Source: Luteimonas padinae
GTDB lineage: Bacteria > Pseudomonadota > Gammaproteobacteria > Xanthomonadales > Xanthomonadaceae
Reading direction: 5' to 3'
Assembly: GCF_014652935.1 (NCBI RefSeq)
Contig: NZ_BMZT01000005.1
Location: 1-64,000 of the forward strand
Length of the DNA: 64,000 nt
Below are positions 10,286-20,769 of the stretch, piece after piece; positions within the stretch are counted from its first letter, which is position 1; the number at the start of each line of letters is the position of its first letter. A program made the position numbers and the translations under genes. The notes under the pieces are model-generated. The model was given only the letters and a program-made list of their open reading frames with translations. It was not told the origin of the DNA and ran no database searches.

Positions 10286-10852
10286 ATGAAGGCTTACGAC
10301 GTCAAGAAGGGCAACGTGGTCGAACACAACGGCACCGTCTACCAGGTGCGCGACATCGAGCGCAGCTCGCCGCAGGGCCGCGGCGGCAACGTGCGCTTCC
10401 GCTTCACCATGTACAGCGTGCCCGGCGGCAACAAGACCGACGCCTCGTTCGACGGCGACGACGAGCTGAAGGAGGTCGAACTGCTGCGCCGGCAGGTCAG
10501 CTTCTCCTACAAGGACGGCGAGGCCTTCGTGTTCATGGACGACGAGGACTACACGCCCTACACGCTGGATGCCGACGTCGTCGGCGAGGCCGCGGGCTAC
10601 ATCACCGACGGCCTGACCGGCTGCTACGTGCAGATCATCGACGAGCTGCCGGTGGCGGTGCAGCTGCCGCAGACGGTGGCGCTGGAAGTCGTCGAAACGC
10701 CGCCGGAGCTCAAGGGCGGCACCGCGACCAAGCGCCCGAAGCCGGCGCGGCTGTCGACCGGCATCGAGATCCAGGTGCCGGAATACATCGTCAACGGCGA
10801 ACGCGTGCTGGTGAACACCACCAGCGGCGAGTTCTCGGGCCGCGCGGACTGA
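10286..10852 (+). CDS. yeiP: elongation factor P-like protein YeiP/EfpL
   Basis: 188 residues with three beta-barrel domains. It binds ribosomes stalled at proline-type motifs. The tip loop reads SSPQGRGGN with Arg32, not the modifiable lysine of true EF-P, as in the EfpL (YeiP) branch. The C-terminus has the domain III signature [21 protein letters not shown]. Preceded by AAGGAA before the ATG. The window also contains canonical efp (61386-61952), so both paralogues are present. Confidence 0.93.
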   Translation: MKAYDVKKGNVVEHNGTVYQVRDIERSSPQGRGGNVRFRFTMYSVPGGNKTDASFDGDDELKEVELLRRQVSFSYKDGEAFVFMDDEDYTPYTLDADVVGEAAGYITDGLTGCYVQIIDELPVAVQLPQTVALEVVETPPELKGGTATKRPKPARLSTGIEIQVPEYIVNGERVLVNTTSGEFSGRAD

Positions 10853-10869
10853 GTCTGCGGGCATCCCTG

Positions 10870-10968
10870 CCTGTAGGAGTAGCTACAGCCTGCGACCGCT
10901 CTTCCGCGTGGGCAGGCTCTCCCTCCGCGCAGGGCAGCACCGGGTCGCAGCTGTAGCTGCTCCTACAG
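10870..10968. repeat. family B REP-like inverted pair (CAG variant)
   Basis: Arms CCTGTAGGAGTAGCTACAGC and the inverse ending GCAGCTGTAGCTGCTCCTAC face each other across about 50 bases, between the converging yeiP and DUF4105 genes. The left arm has decayed slightly (AGTAG for AGCAG). Confidence 0.82.
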
Positions 10969-11017
10969 CGGTTACAGCGGTTACAGGGGTTACAGGGGTT
11001 ACAGGGGTTACAGGGGA
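10964..11017. repeat. 9-bp tandem repeat, six units
   Basis: Six consecutive units of TACAGCGGT/TACAGGGGT begin inside the last bases (CTACAG) of the family B arm, suggesting slippage from that terminus. The minus-strand stop codon TAA of the DUF4105 gene is formed at a unit junction (11008-11010), and the same stop recurs in each further unit. Confidence 0.85.
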
Positions 11018-12924
11018 TCGGGGGTTTCGGGGGTGACGGGCAGCGCGAGGCCGCCCGCGGCGTTGTGGAGTTCGCGCAGGCGGCGGCCGAGGGTGGCGAT
11101 GTTGGCGCGGGTCTGTTCGAGGGCGTGGCGATTGGCCGACGGCAGCCAGTGGTGCGCGGCCGCCTCCACGCGCTGGTCGAGCGTGCGCAGGCGCGCGGCG
11201 CGCGCTTCGGCGCCCGCGCGCGCATCCTCGCGCTCGCGCGCCTGCGGCAACCCGTAGCCGTCCATCGGCAGCAGCTCCGCGGGGCTGGCGAAGGCACCGC
11301 CCTCGCGCAGCGCCTCGGCCAGCAGTGCCGGCAGCGCCCCGCCGGCGTCGGCGCGGAACACCGCCCGCTTCAGCACGTCGCGCGCCTGCTGCTCTTCGCG
11401 GCGCAGCGCGGCCTGTTCGAGCAGCAGCAGGGCCGCGGTCGCGCGCATGTCCACGCGTTCCAGCGCAGGCGCGCGCGTCGACGGCGGCATGCGCAGCCAT
11501 GACTCCACGTCCGCCGGGCCCGAGCCGATGGCCGCGCGCGCGGTGTCGTACAGCGCCTGGTAGTGCGCGCTCCAGGGTTCGTACCGGTAACCCAGGCGCA
11601 GCGCCTCTGACGGCTCCGTCGGCACCTGCGCGTCGTCCACCAGGCCGGCGCGGCGCAGGCGCCGCAGCAGCCCCTTCGGCGTGATGCTGTCGAGCCGCGC
11701 CGACGCCGCGCGCGGCACGCCGTCGTGCAGCAGCTTCCAGGTCTCGACCGCGCAGTTGTTGCCGACGAACCGGTAGCGGCCGTCGTAGCTCCAGTGCACG
11801 CGCGCCGCGCGCTGCAGCAGCGCCTGGATCTCCTCCCGCGACAGTGCCAGCGGGATCGCGTCCAGCGGCCGCATCTCCACCCGGGTGTACTCGTCGACCA
11901 CCTGCTGCAGCGGCAGCACGAACAGCCGCGAGGGATAGCCGCCGGTCAGGCCGCGCCAGCTCGACAGCTGCAGGTCGTCGACGAAGGCGCGGAACGAGAG
12001 CACGCGGTGATGGTCGAGGTCCAGGCGGCAGTCGGGCCCGGGCTCGCGCCCCGGCGCGCAGACCACCAGGCGCAGCATGCTGTGGCCCCAGCGGCTCATC
12101 AGCGCGTCGCCGTCGCCGGCCAGCAGGTAGTCGACGGCGTACACGCGCGCCGGATCCAGCTCCAGCAGCGCGGGGGCGGCGGCATCGGCCAGCGCGCCGC
12201 CATCGACCCAGGGCAGCGTGTCCGCGCACGGCGTGGCCGGCGGCGTCCAGCCGAAGTGCGCCGCGAACCACGCGTGCAGCGCCGGCCGTCGGCAGGCGTA
12301 GCCGGGATCCAGGACGAAGTGCTCGAGGTTCACCGCCACGAACTCCGCCGGCGAGTGCAGCTCGTAGGGATCCGGGCTGCGCGCGCCGAACGGGTTGCGC
12401 CGCGTCCGGCCCGGCCACAGCGGGCGCACCTGCCAGCCGGCCAGGTCGAGCAGGCGAGGATCGCGCGACAGCCCGTGCTCGCGGTCCCAGACGTGGGCGA
12501 GTTCGTGCACCAGGGCGGCAACGGCCGCCTCGCCGGGGACCACCGCCTCAGCCGCCAATTCCGCTGCTGGTTCCGCCTGCAGCAGCGCTCGCGACAGCCC
12601 GATCCGGTGGCCGCGGATACGCCCGTGCACGCCGTCGGGCAGATCGTCGCGCCAGGCCAGCCGCAGCGTCCGCTCCTGCCGCCGCCACCGCGGTGGCAGC
12701 CTGCCGAGCACCTCGTCGACGAGCGCGCGCGTGAACCGCCCTTCGGGCGCGGACGGCGCCGGCTCCGGCTCGATGCGGAGCTCCGCGCGGGCGGCCGGTG
12801 AGGCGGCGAACGCCAGCAACAGCGTCAGCGCCGCCAGCCAGGTCAGCCGCGCGGCGCTGGCGCTGGCGCTGGCCGGCGCATTCCGCGTCACGCCGGGCGC
12901 CCGTCCGGCTCGATCGAGGGGCAT
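11008..12924 (-). CDS. secreted DUF4105 protein with zincin-like HELAH motif
   Basis: 638 residues. A signal peptide is likely (hydrophobic LTWLAALTLLLAFAASPAARA, residues about 27-47). HELAH at residues 140-144 suggests a zinc-metalloprotease-type region. The DUF4105 part follows (YLLAGDGDALMSRWGHSMLR ... RFVGNNCAVETWKLL), with conserved His and Asn-Cys features of an NlpC/P60-like fold. The last third is helical and charged. Such proteins commonly sit beside DUF2388 genes, as here. The role is unknown; envelope or periplasmic. The stop is created by the 9-bp tandem repeat. Confidence 0.8.
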   Translation of the reverse strand: MPLDRAGRAPGVTRNAPASASASAARLTWLAALTLLLAFAASPAARAELRIEPEPAPSAPEGRFTRALVDEVLGRLPPRWRRQERTLRLAWRDDLPDGVHGRIRGHRIGLSRALLQAEPAAELAAEAVVPGEAAVAALVHELAHVWDREHGLSRDPRLLDLAGWQVRPLWPGRTRRNPFGARSPDPYELHSPAEFVAVNLEHFVLDPGYACRRPALHAWFAAHFGWTPPATPCADTLPWVDGGALADAAAPALLELDPARVYAVDYLLAGDGDALMSRWGHSMLRLVVCAPGREPGPDCRLDLDHHRVLSFRAFVDDLQLSSWRGLTGGYPSRLFVLPLQQVVDEYTRVEMRPLDAIPLALSREEIQALLQRAARVHWSYDGRYRFVGNNCAVETWKLLHDGVPRAASARLDSITPKGLLRRLRRAGLVDDAQVPTEPSEALRLGYRYEPWSAHYQALYDTARAAIGSGPADVESWLRMPPSTRAPALERVDMRATAALLLLEQAALRREEQQARDVLKRAVFRADAGGALPALLAEALREGGAFASPAELLPMDGYGLPQAREREDARAGAEARAARLRTLDQRVEAAAHHWLPSANRHALEQTRANIATLGRRLRELHNAAGGLALPVTPETPDPL

Positions 12925-12956
12925 GTCGCCGCCCGTCGCGGGAACGCGCGCGGCGT

Positions 12957-13259
12957 TCAGCGCGCCAGGATCGCCCGCGCCAGCTCCAGGTCGCTGGCCG
13001 CACGCGCTTCGGCCGAACCCTCGCGCAGCTGCCGCAGCGCCGCCTCCAGCCGCGCGCCGCGGATGCGCCCGTCGCTGGCGACGAAGCCCGCCGCGTCCTC
13101 ACGCGCCTGCAGCACCACCTTGTCGTTGCCGGACGTCGAACCGGAACTGGCCCCGCTGGATGCCGAGCCCGCGCCGGCGCTGGTGCCCGCGAAGCTGGAG
13201 GCGTGGACGGGGGCGGCGAAGGCCAGCGCGAGCGCGCAGCCGATGGCCAATCGGATCAT
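12957..13259 (-). CDS. secreted DUF2388-like small protein
   Basis: 100 residues: a signal peptide (MIRLAIGCALALAFAAPVHA), a Ser/Gly/Ala-rich linker, then the conserved DUF2388-type block DKVVLQAREDAAGFVASDG followed by RIRGARLEAALRQLR. Function unknown. It lies 32 bases upstream of the DUF4105 gene on the same strand and probably forms one transcript with it. Only 8 bases separate it from the preceding dehydrogenase gene. Confidence 0.82.
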   Translation of the reverse strand: MIRLAIGCALALAFAAPVHASSFAGTSAGAGSASSGASSGSTSGNDKVVLQAREDAAGFVASDGRIRGARLEAALRQLREGSAEARAASDLELARAILAR

Positions 13260-13267
13260 GGGCAGGT

Positions 13268-14662
13268 CTACCGGGGAGAGGGATCGAAGAGCTTTCCGGG
13301 GTTCAGGATACCCGCCGGATCCAGCGCCGCGCGCAGCGCGCGCATGACCGCGATCTCGGCGTTGCTCCGCGTACAGCCGAGGTAGGGCTTCTTGACCAGG
13401 CCGATCCCGTGTTCGGCCGAAATGGTGCCGCCATGGCGCTCGACCAGGCCGGCCAGGTGCGCGGTCACCGCGCCGCAGCGCTCGACGAACGCGTCCTGCC
13501 CCAGCGCCGCCGGCTTCAGCACGTTGATGTGCAGGTTGCCGTCGCCGATGTGCCCGAACCAGGCCACCTCGAACTCCGGGTACTCCGCCGCCAGCAGCGC
13601 CTGCGCTTCGGCCAGGAACGCCGGCATCGCCGACACGCGCACCGCCACGTCGTTCTTGTACGGCAGGTGCGGTGCCAGCGCCTCGGTGATGCCCTCGCGC
13701 AGGCGCCACAGCTGCGCGGCCTGCGCCTGCGACTGCGCGACCACGCCGTCCTCGACCCAGCCCTGCTCCGCGCAGTGGCCGAAGGCGTCGAGCAGCCGCG
13801 CGTCGTCCGGCCCTTCGGCCGCGGCGTCGAGCACGACGTAGTAGGGATAGGCCTGGTCGAACGGCGCCTGCGCGCCGTGCGCCAGCACGTGGCGCAGCGC
13901 GACGTCGGTGAAGAACTCGAAGGCCTCCAGCGCCAGCCGCTCGCGCAGGGCCTGGAACACCTGCATCAGCACCTCGAACGACGGCAGCGCCAGCAGCAGG
14001 GTCGCCACCGGCGGCGGCGGCGGCGCCAGCTTCAGGGTCGCCTCCACCACCACGCCCAGCGTTCCTTCCGACGCGATCGCCAGGTGCCGCAGGTCGTAGC
14101 CGCTGGAGTTCTTGACCAGGCCGCGGTTGAGGTCGAGCAGTTCGCCCGTGGCCGTGACCAGCTTCAGGCCGGCCACCTGCTCGCGGGTGTTGCCGTAGCG
14201 CAGCACGCGGATGCCGCCGGCATTGGTGGCGATGTTGCCGCCGATGGTGCACGACCCGCGCGCGGCGAAGTCGACCGGGTACTGCAGGCCGTGCTCGCGG
14301 GCCGCGGCCTGCACGGCCTCCAGCGGGGCGCCCGCCTCGACGGTCAGCGTGCGGTCGACCGGATCGAAGGCCAGCACGCGGCGCATGCGTTCCAGGCTCA
14401 GCACCAGCTCTCCGTTCGCGGCGACGGCGCCGCCGGACAGGCCGGTGCGTCCACCCGAAGGCACCACCGGCACGCCTTCGGCGCTGGCCCAGCGCAGCAC
14501 GGCCTGCACTTCGCCGGCATTGGCGGGCAGCGCCACCGCCAGCGGCGCCGGCGTCCAGCGCCGGGTCCAGTCGCGACCGTAGTGTTCCAGCTCCGCGGGC
14601 GCGGTGGCCAGGCGCAGCCCGGGCGCCGCGGCGCGCAGCGAATCAAGTCGGGGATCGGGCAT
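13268..14662 (-). CDS. FAD-linked D-2-hydroxyglutarate dehydrogenase-like oxidoreductase
   Basis: 464 residues of the FAD-binding type 4 (GlcD/D2HGDH) family. The FAD domain shows PSGGRTGLSGGAV and IGGNIATNAGG; the C-terminal domain has the metal/substrate motif GHIGDGNLH and EHGIG. Divergent from serA, whose side reaction makes D-2-hydroxyglutarate. In Pseudomonas the paired D2HGDH reoxidises that product and drives serine synthesis, so I infer the same role. D-lactate dehydrogenase is the alternative. Start ATG at 14662; an ATG at 14677 would add five residues. Confidence 0.82.
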   Translation of the reverse strand: MPDPRLDSLRAAAPGLRLATAPAELEHYGRDWTRRWTPAPLAVALPANAGEVQAVLRWASAEGVPVVPSGGRTGLSGGAVAANGELVLSLERMRRVLAFDPVDRTLTVEAGAPLEAVQAAAREHGLQYPVDFAARGSCTIGGNIATNAGGIRVLRYGNTREQVAGLKLVTATGELLDLNRGLVKNSSGYDLRHLAIASEGTLGVVVEATLKLAPPPPPVATLLLALPSFEVLMQVFQALRERLALEAFEFFTDVALRHVLAHGAQAPFDQAYPYYVVLDAAAEGPDDARLLDAFGHCAEQGWVEDGVVAQSQAQAAQLWRLREGITEALAPHLPYKNDVAVRVSAMPAFLAEAQALLAAEYPEFEVAWFGHIGDGNLHINVLKPAALGQDAFVERCGAVTAHLAGLVERHGGTISAEHGIGLVKKPYLGCTRSNAEIAVMRALRAALDPAGILNPGKLFDPSPR

Positions 14663-14781
14663 GTCGGTGCCTGCCATTGCCGGGCGACCAGCCTGCCAGC
14701 GGCGCGCGCCAGCGTCCACCGCTGCAGTGCAACATCGCGGCGCCGCTGGCACACTGCGGGCATCCCACCAAGGCGCCGACG

Positions 14782-16014
<1,233 letters not shown>

Positions 16015-16036
16015 TTCGCTTCGGTCGGGAGAGCGG

Positions 16037-16283
16037 AAGCTTTTTTGCCACGGATCACGCGGATGACGCGGATTGCACGGATAGAGCAGAGCGCTGTTCA
16101 TGCTCTCCTGTAGGAGCAGCTATACCTGCGCCCCCCTGGCGCCGCACTTTTCTCCTGCAGGAGCAGTTGCAGCTGCGACCTCCGGTATCGCACACCGTTT
16201 CGCAGCTGTAGCTGCTCCTACAGGGCAGCGCGGCTCTATCCGTGCAAATCCGCGTCATCCGCGTAATCCGTGGCAAAGCTTTT
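16037..16283. repeat. family A arms enclosing a family B REP cluster
   Basis: The left arm (16037-16090), AGCTTTTTTGCCACGGAT then iterons to CACGGATAGAGCA, and the right arm (16234-16283), CTATCCGTGCAAATC ... ATCCGTGGCAAAGCTT, are inverted copies. Between them lie three family B arms. This composite fills the whole gap between serA and the NUDIX gene. Confidence 0.82.
16107..16224. repeat. family B REP cluster, three arms (CAG variant)
   Basis: Arms at 16107-16130 (CCTGTAGGAGCAGCTATACC) and 16154-16180 (CCTGCAGGAGCAGTTGCAGC), and an inverted arm at 16201-16224 (GCAGCTGTAGCTGCTCCTAC). The first arm is degenerate. They sit inside family A arms. Confidence 0.8.
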
Positions 16284-16295
16284 GAATGCCCCCTC

Positions 16296-16853
16296 CTACG
16301 GAGCACCACGGCCAAGCCACTTGCGGGCCATGCGGCGCAGCGAGGGGTCCATCGACGCGTCGGCGGCGACGGCGTCGATGTCCAGCCAGGCGAGGTCGTT
16401 GGACTCCTCGCCAACCACGTAGCGTTCGTCGTCGCCTGCGCGGACCACATAGCGCACGTCGTGGTGCCAGTGGCCGGGCACGCCCTTGCGCTCGGGGATC
16501 CAGTGCCGGTCGAGGTCGAAGATGCCGCCCTCAACGCGCAGGCCCGTCAGGCCGCTTTCCTCGGTCGCCTCGGTCAGCGCCACCCGCGCCAGGTCGGTGT
16601 CACCGTCGGCGTGGCCGCCGGGCTGCAGCCAGCGGTCGAGCTTGCGGTGGTGGGTCAGCAGGGTGCGCCGTCCGTCGGCGCTGACCAGCAGCGCCGAGGC
16701 GGTGAAATGCCCCTTCAGCCGCTCGCGCAGGAACGCGTGCTCGCCTTCGCCCAGCAGGTCGATGAACAGCCGGGCCTCGGCGGCCTCCTCCGGCCAGGCC
16801 GCGGCGTGTGCGGTGAATGCGGCTTCGAGCGTGGCGATCGGATCCTGGGACAT
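16296..16853 (-). CDS. NUDIX hydrolase
   Basis: 185 residues. The NUDIX box region reads GGHADGDTDLARVALTEATE then ESGL: it keeps the helix and the TEATEE acidic cluster but has Thr for the first Glu and Thr for the Arg of the consensus GX5EX7REUXEEXGU. The substrate is not predictable. The start at 16853 (MSQDPIATL) is chosen because upstream codons are non-conserved Pro/Arg-rich sequence. Divergent from the CAT permease across about 190 bases in which I see no clear element. Confidence 0.82.
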   Translation of the reverse strand: MSQDPIATLEAAFTAHAAAWPEEAAEARLFIDLLGEGEHAFLRERLKGHFTASALLVSADGRRTLLTHHRKLDRWLQPGGHADGDTDLARVALTEATEESGLTGLRVEGGIFDLDRHWIPERKGVPGHWHHDVRYVVRAGDDERYVVGEESNDLAWLDIDAVAADASMDPSLRRMARKWLGRGAP

Positions 16854-17044
16854 GCTGCATGGCCGCACGCGCGGCACCGGTTCGGGAGGATGCCCATTAT
16901 CGCCGCGCGGCGCTGCACTGCCGCTTGTGCATGTCCGACCGCTTTGGCAAGGTACGGCGGCCGTGGCGCGACGCGCCATCCATCGCGGCACGGCTGAGGG
17001 GAAGGCGTGCCGCGGCAACAGACCAACGAGGGGAGAAGCCGCGG

Positions 17045-18535
17045 ATGCTGAAAGCGCTGATGAGGGTCAAGCCGGTCGAGCCGGCTCCGCACGTCGATGC
17101 CGGCGAACCCGTCGAGGGCAGCCTGCAGGGCGAAGCCACCCTCAAGCGCACGCTGACCGCGCGCCACCTGGTGCTGCTGGGCGTGGGCGCGGTGATCGGC
17201 GCGGGCATCTTCGTGCTCACCGGCCAAGCGGCGGCCAACCACGCCGGCCCGGCGATCATGCTCAGCTTCGTGCTCGCCGGCCTGGCCTGTGCCTTCGCCG
17301 GCCTGTGCTATGCCGAGTTCGCGGCGATGATGCCGGTCTCCGGCAGCGCCTACTCGTACTCGTACGCCACCCTGGGTGAATACGTCGCCTGGTTCATCGG
17401 CTGGTGCCTGGTGCTCGAATACCTGTTCGCCTCCAGCACGGTGGCGGTGGGCTGGTCGGGCTACCTGGTCAGTTTCCTCACCACCACGCTCGGCCTGCCG
17501 TTCCCGGCCGAACTGGCGTCGGCGCCGATCACCTGGGACGGCTCCGGCTTCGTGCGCACCGCGGGCATGATCAACCTGCCGGCGGTGGCGATCGTCGCCG
17601 CGGTCAGCGGCCTGTGCTATGTCGGCATCACGCAGTCGGCCTTCGTCAACGCCATCGTGGTGGCGATCAAGGTGGCGGTGATCGCGGCCTTCCTCGGCTT
17701 CGGCTTGCAGTACATCGACCCGGCCAACTTCACGCCCTTCATCCCGGCGAACGAAGGCCCCGGCCGCTTCGGCATGGAGGGCGTGTTCCGCGCCGCGACC
17801 ATCGTGTTCTTCGCCTACATCGGCTTCGATGCGGTCTCGACCGCCGCGGGCGAGGCGAAGAATCCGCAGCGCGACATGCCGATCGGCATCCTCGGCTCGC
17901 TGGTGATCTGCACCCTGGTCTACATCGCCGTGTGCGCGGTGCTGATCGGCATGGCGCCCTACCGCGAGCTCGACACCGCCAAGCCGGTGGCCACCGCGCT
18001 GGAACTGGCCATGCGCGCCGACCCGGGCGCCAACCTCGCCTGGCTCAAGACCGCGGTGGAGATCGGCGCGATCGCCGGCCTGTCCTCGGTGATCCTGGTG
18101 ATGCTGATGGCGCAGCCGCGCATCTTCTATTCGATGTCGCGCGACGGCCTGATGCCGAAGATGTTCGGCAAGGTGCACCCGAAGCACCAGACGCCCTATG
18201 TCGGCACGCTCGTGGTCGGCGCGATCGCCTGCCTGCTGGCCGGCTTCATGCCGCTGAGCGTGCTTGGCGAACTGGTGTCGATGGGCACGCTGATCGCGTT
18301 CGCGACGGTCTGCCTGGGCGTGTTCGTGCTGCGTTACACCCGGCCGGACCTCACCCGCCCCTTCCGGGTGCCGATGTTCTGGCTGATCTGCCCGCTGGGC
18401 GTGATCGCCTGCCTGTTCCTGTTCTTCCAGTCGTTCATGGAGCACTGGCTGATCTTCGTGCTGTGGACCCTGCTCGGCCAGGTGATCTACTTCGGCTACG
18501 GCTACCGGAACAGCAAGCTCAACAGGGCGCGCTGA
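17045..18535 (+). CDS. cationic amino acid transporter-type APC permease
   Basis: 496 residues with 12 or more hydrophobic helices. The N-terminal TLTARHLVLLGVGAVIGAGI contains the APC substrate-binding GAG-type turn in helix 1, and FAYIGFDAVSTAAGEAKNPQ is the typical helix 6-8 region of the CAT/YhdG group. Inner-membrane uptake of amino acids is likely; specificity unknown. The ATG at 17045 is preceded by GGGGAG. The next APC gene starts 21 bases downstream, so the two are co-transcribed. Confidence 0.88.
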   Translation: MLKALMRVKPVEPAPHVDAGEPVEGSLQGEATLKRTLTARHLVLLGVGAVIGAGIFVLTGQAAANHAGPAIMLSFVLAGLACAFAGLCYAEFAAMMPVSGSAYSYSYATLGEYVAWFIGWCLVLEYLFASSTVAVGWSGYLVSFLTTTLGLPFPAELASAPITWDGSGFVRTAGMINLPAVAIVAAVSGLCYVGITQSAFVNAIVVAIKVAVIAAFLGFGLQYIDPANFTPFIPANEGPGRFGMEGVFRAATIVFFAYIGFDAVSTAAGEAKNPQRDMPIGILGSLVICTLVYIAVCAVLIGMAPYRELDTAKPVATALELAMRADPGANLAWLKTAVEIGAIAGLSSVILVMLMAQPRIFYSMSRDGLMPKMFGKVHPKHQTPYVGTLVVGAIACLLAGFMPLSVLGELVSMGTLIAFATVCLGVFVLRYTRPDLTRPFRVPMFWLICPLGVIACLFLFFQSFMEHWLIFVLWTLLGQVIYFGYGYRNSKLNRAR

Positions 18536-18556
18536 CGCCGACCAGGGATCCACGCG

Positions 18557-19858
18557 ATGTCCACGACCACCGCCGTCAAGAAGATCGGCCCGGTGCTGGC
18601 GACCTTCATGGTCGCCAACAACATGATCGGCTCCGGCTTCTTCCTGTTGCCGGCCACGTTGGCCAAGTCCGGCACGGTGACCGCGCTGTCGTGGCTGCTC
18701 GGCACCCTGCTGGCAGTGGCACTGGGCGCTGCCTTCGCGCGCATCGCCCGCCAGCACCCCGACCTGACCTCGCCCGACGACTACGTGCGCCCCTCGCTGG
18801 GCCGCGACATGGGCTTCCTGGCCTCGACCCTCTATTGGCTGTCGTCGTGGATCGGCAACAACGCCATCGCGGTGGCGGCCTTCGGCTACCTGATCATCCT
18901 GCTGCCGATCGAGGACACGCTGGGCGTGCGCCTCGCCGGCCAGGTGCTGCTGATCTGGGCGATGTTCGGGCTCAACCTGCTGGGACCGCGCAGCATCGCC
19001 CGCTTCCAGTCGTTCTGCGTGGTGTTCGGGCTGCTGCCGGTGGCCGCGATCCTGGTCGCCGGCTGGACCCACTTCAACCCGGAGCTGTTCGGCGCCGGCT
19101 GGAACGTCAGCGGCGAGTCCGACGCGATGGTGGCCTTCGGCTCGCTGGCCGTGGTGTTCTGGGCCTTCATCGGCCTGGAGACCGGGGCGATGGTGGCCGG
19201 CGTGGTGCGCAACCCCGAGCGCAACGTGCCGATCGCGACCTTGGGCGGCATCCTGCTGGCGGGCGTGGTCTATCTGACCTCGTCGGTGCTGATGATGGGC
19301 ATCGTGCCGGTGCAGGAGCTGGCAGGCTCGAGCGCGCCGTTCGCGCTGGTGGCCGGCCGCATGTTCGGTGAATGGGCGATCCCGGTGATCGCCGCGGCGG
19401 CCGCGCTCAAGGCCACCGGCACCCTGGGCGGCTGGATGATGGTCACCGGCGAATCCGGCGCGCGCGCCGCCCAGCGCGGCTTCCTGCCGGCGGTGTTCGG
19501 CCGCGTCCGCCGCAACGGCGCCGCATCCACCGGCCTGCTGCTGATCGTGCTGGCGATGACCCTGATCGCGCTCACCACCCTGTCGGACTCGGTGTCCTCG
19601 CAGTTCGAAGTGATCATCAACATGGCGGTGACGCTGGTGGTCATGGCCTACGTGGCCGCCGGCCTGAGCCTGCTGCTCGGCAGCCCCGCGCGCCCGGCCA
19701 CCACCTCCGACCGCCTGCTGGGCATGGGCGCACTCGTCGCCTGCGGCCTGCTGGCCTGGTCGACCCCGATCGACACCCTGATCGGCGCCGTGATCATCGC
19801 CCTGCTCGCCCTGGCCGCCTATCGCGGCTTCGGCCGACGCCGGGCCCCTGCGCCCTGA
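18557..19858 (+). CDS. APC permease, basic amino acid/polyamine antiporter-like
   Basis: 433 residues, about 12 membrane helices. The start KIGPVLATFMVANNMIGSGF is the helix-1 signature of the AdiC/CadB/PotE antiporter group. It contains FWAFIGLETGAMVAGVVRNP in the helix 6-7 region. By family it would exchange a basic amino acid for its amine product. No decarboxylase gene is nearby, so the substrate remains open. Confidence 0.85.
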   Translation: MSTTTAVKKIGPVLATFMVANNMIGSGFFLLPATLAKSGTVTALSWLLGTLLAVALGAAFARIARQHPDLTSPDDYVRPSLGRDMGFLASTLYWLSSWIGNNAIAVAAFGYLIILLPIEDTLGVRLAGQVLLIWAMFGLNLLGPRSIARFQSFCVVFGLLPVAAILVAGWTHFNPELFGAGWNVSGESDAMVAFGSLAVVFWAFIGLETGAMVAGVVRNPERNVPIATLGGILLAGVVYLTSSVLMMGIVPVQELAGSSAPFALVAGRMFGEWAIPVIAAAAALKATGTLGGWMMVTGESGARAAQRGFLPAVFGRVRRNGAASTGLLLIVLAMTLIALTTLSDSVSSQFEVIINMAVTLVVMAYVAAGLSLLLGSPARPATTSDRLLGMGALVACGLLAWSTPIDTLIGAVIIALLALAAYRGFGRRRAPAP

Positions 19859-19869
19859 ACGAGGCTCGC

Positions 19870-19977
19870 AGAGCTTTTTTGCCACGGATCACGCAGATCA
19901 AAGCAGATGGGCCGAGGCGAACGCGCCGCCATCCACTATCTGCTCCTATCCGCGTGATCCGTGGCAGAAAATGCTCT
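19870..19977. repeat. short family A element
   Basis: A 108-bp unit running from AGAGCTTTTTTGCCACGGAT to the inverse ATCCGTGGCAGAAAATGCTC. The interior is about 45 bases with no gene. It lies between the APC permease and mtnB, and the termini match those of the 3396-3932 element. Confidence 0.78.
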
Positions 19978-20021
19978 TCCTCGCCCGTCCCGGCGATCGG
20001 CTTAGGGGCTAGACTTGCGCG

Positions 20022-20666
20022 ATGAACGAGACACTGCCCTATGACGTCCACCGGCTGCGCGAGCTGGCCGGGGAGATCATCATCAACGTGCGCGAGCTGG
20101 CGGCGCTGGGCTGGACGCCGGCGACGAGCAGCAATTTCTCGCACCGGCTCGACGATGCCCACGCGGCGATCACCGTGTCCGGGCGCGACAAGGGCAAGCT
20201 GCGCGAGGGCGACATCATGGTGGTCGACATGGCCGGCCGCGCGGTGGGCAGCGACCATCGCCCCTCGGCCGAGACCCTGCTCCACACGCAGCTCTATTCG
20301 CGCTTCCCGGACGTCGGCTGCGTGCTGCACACGCATTCACGCGCGCAGACCATCGCCTCGCGGCTGTTTGCCGGCGCCGGCCACGTGCGGCTGGAGGGCT
20401 ACGAGCTGCTCAAGGCCTTCCGCGGCAACGACACCCACGAGGCCGCGGTCGACGTGCCGGTGCTGCCGAACTCGCAGGACATGCCCACGCTCGCCGCCCA
20501 GGTCGACGCCCTGTTCGACCGCGGGCCGCTGTGGGGCTACCTGATCGATGGCCACGGCCTCTATGCCTGGGGCCGCGACATGGCCGAGGCGCGCCGCCAC
20601 CTGGACGCCTTCGAGTTCCTGCTCGACTGCGAGCTGGAGCTGCGCCGGCTCACCGCCGGCCACTGA
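20022..20666 (+). CDS. mtnB: methylthioribulose-1-phosphate dehydratase MtnB
   Basis: 214-residue class II aldolase-fold zinc enzyme of the methionine salvage pathway. It dehydrates 5-methylthioribulose-1-P to the diketone. Zinc ligands are visible in [10 protein letters not shown] and in [12 protein letters not shown]; the N-terminal [12 protein letters not shown] is typical. First gene of mtnB-mtnD-mtnC. mtnA is not in the window. Confidence 0.95.
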   Translation: MNETLPYDVHRLRELAGEIIINVRELAALGWTPATSSNFSHRLDDAHAAITVSGRDKGKLREGDIMVVDMAGRAVGSDHRPSAETLLHTQLYSRFPDVGCVLHTHSRAQTIASRLFAGAGHVRLEGYELLKAFRGNDTHEAAVDVPVLPNSQDMPTLAAQVDALFDRGPLWGYLIDGHGLYAWGRDMAEARRHLDAFEFLLDCELELRRLTAGH

Positions 20667-20769
20667 GCCCGATTCCACGCCGCGACGACGCGCAGCGTTC
20701 CGCGGCCGCAACCCCGCGGCCGCCGGCGCCTGCTACGCTGGCCCGCCGCATCCGCCCTGGAGATCCGCC

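Noticed and set aside
10964-11017. Possible CRISPR array
   Set aside because: Units are 9 bp with no spacers; it is a simple tandem repeat. No cas genes in the window.
10883-12418. Alternative frame with NPC and PVT repeats at its end
   Set aside because: The repeats are the 9-bp tandem DNA array read in another frame; the DUF4105 frame has the signal peptide and motifs.
16715-19885. Open frame of over 1000 codons antisense to the two permeases
   Set aside because: Covers two clear membrane-protein genes on the other strand; rich in His/Asp/Gly as expected for the complement of hydrophobic codons.
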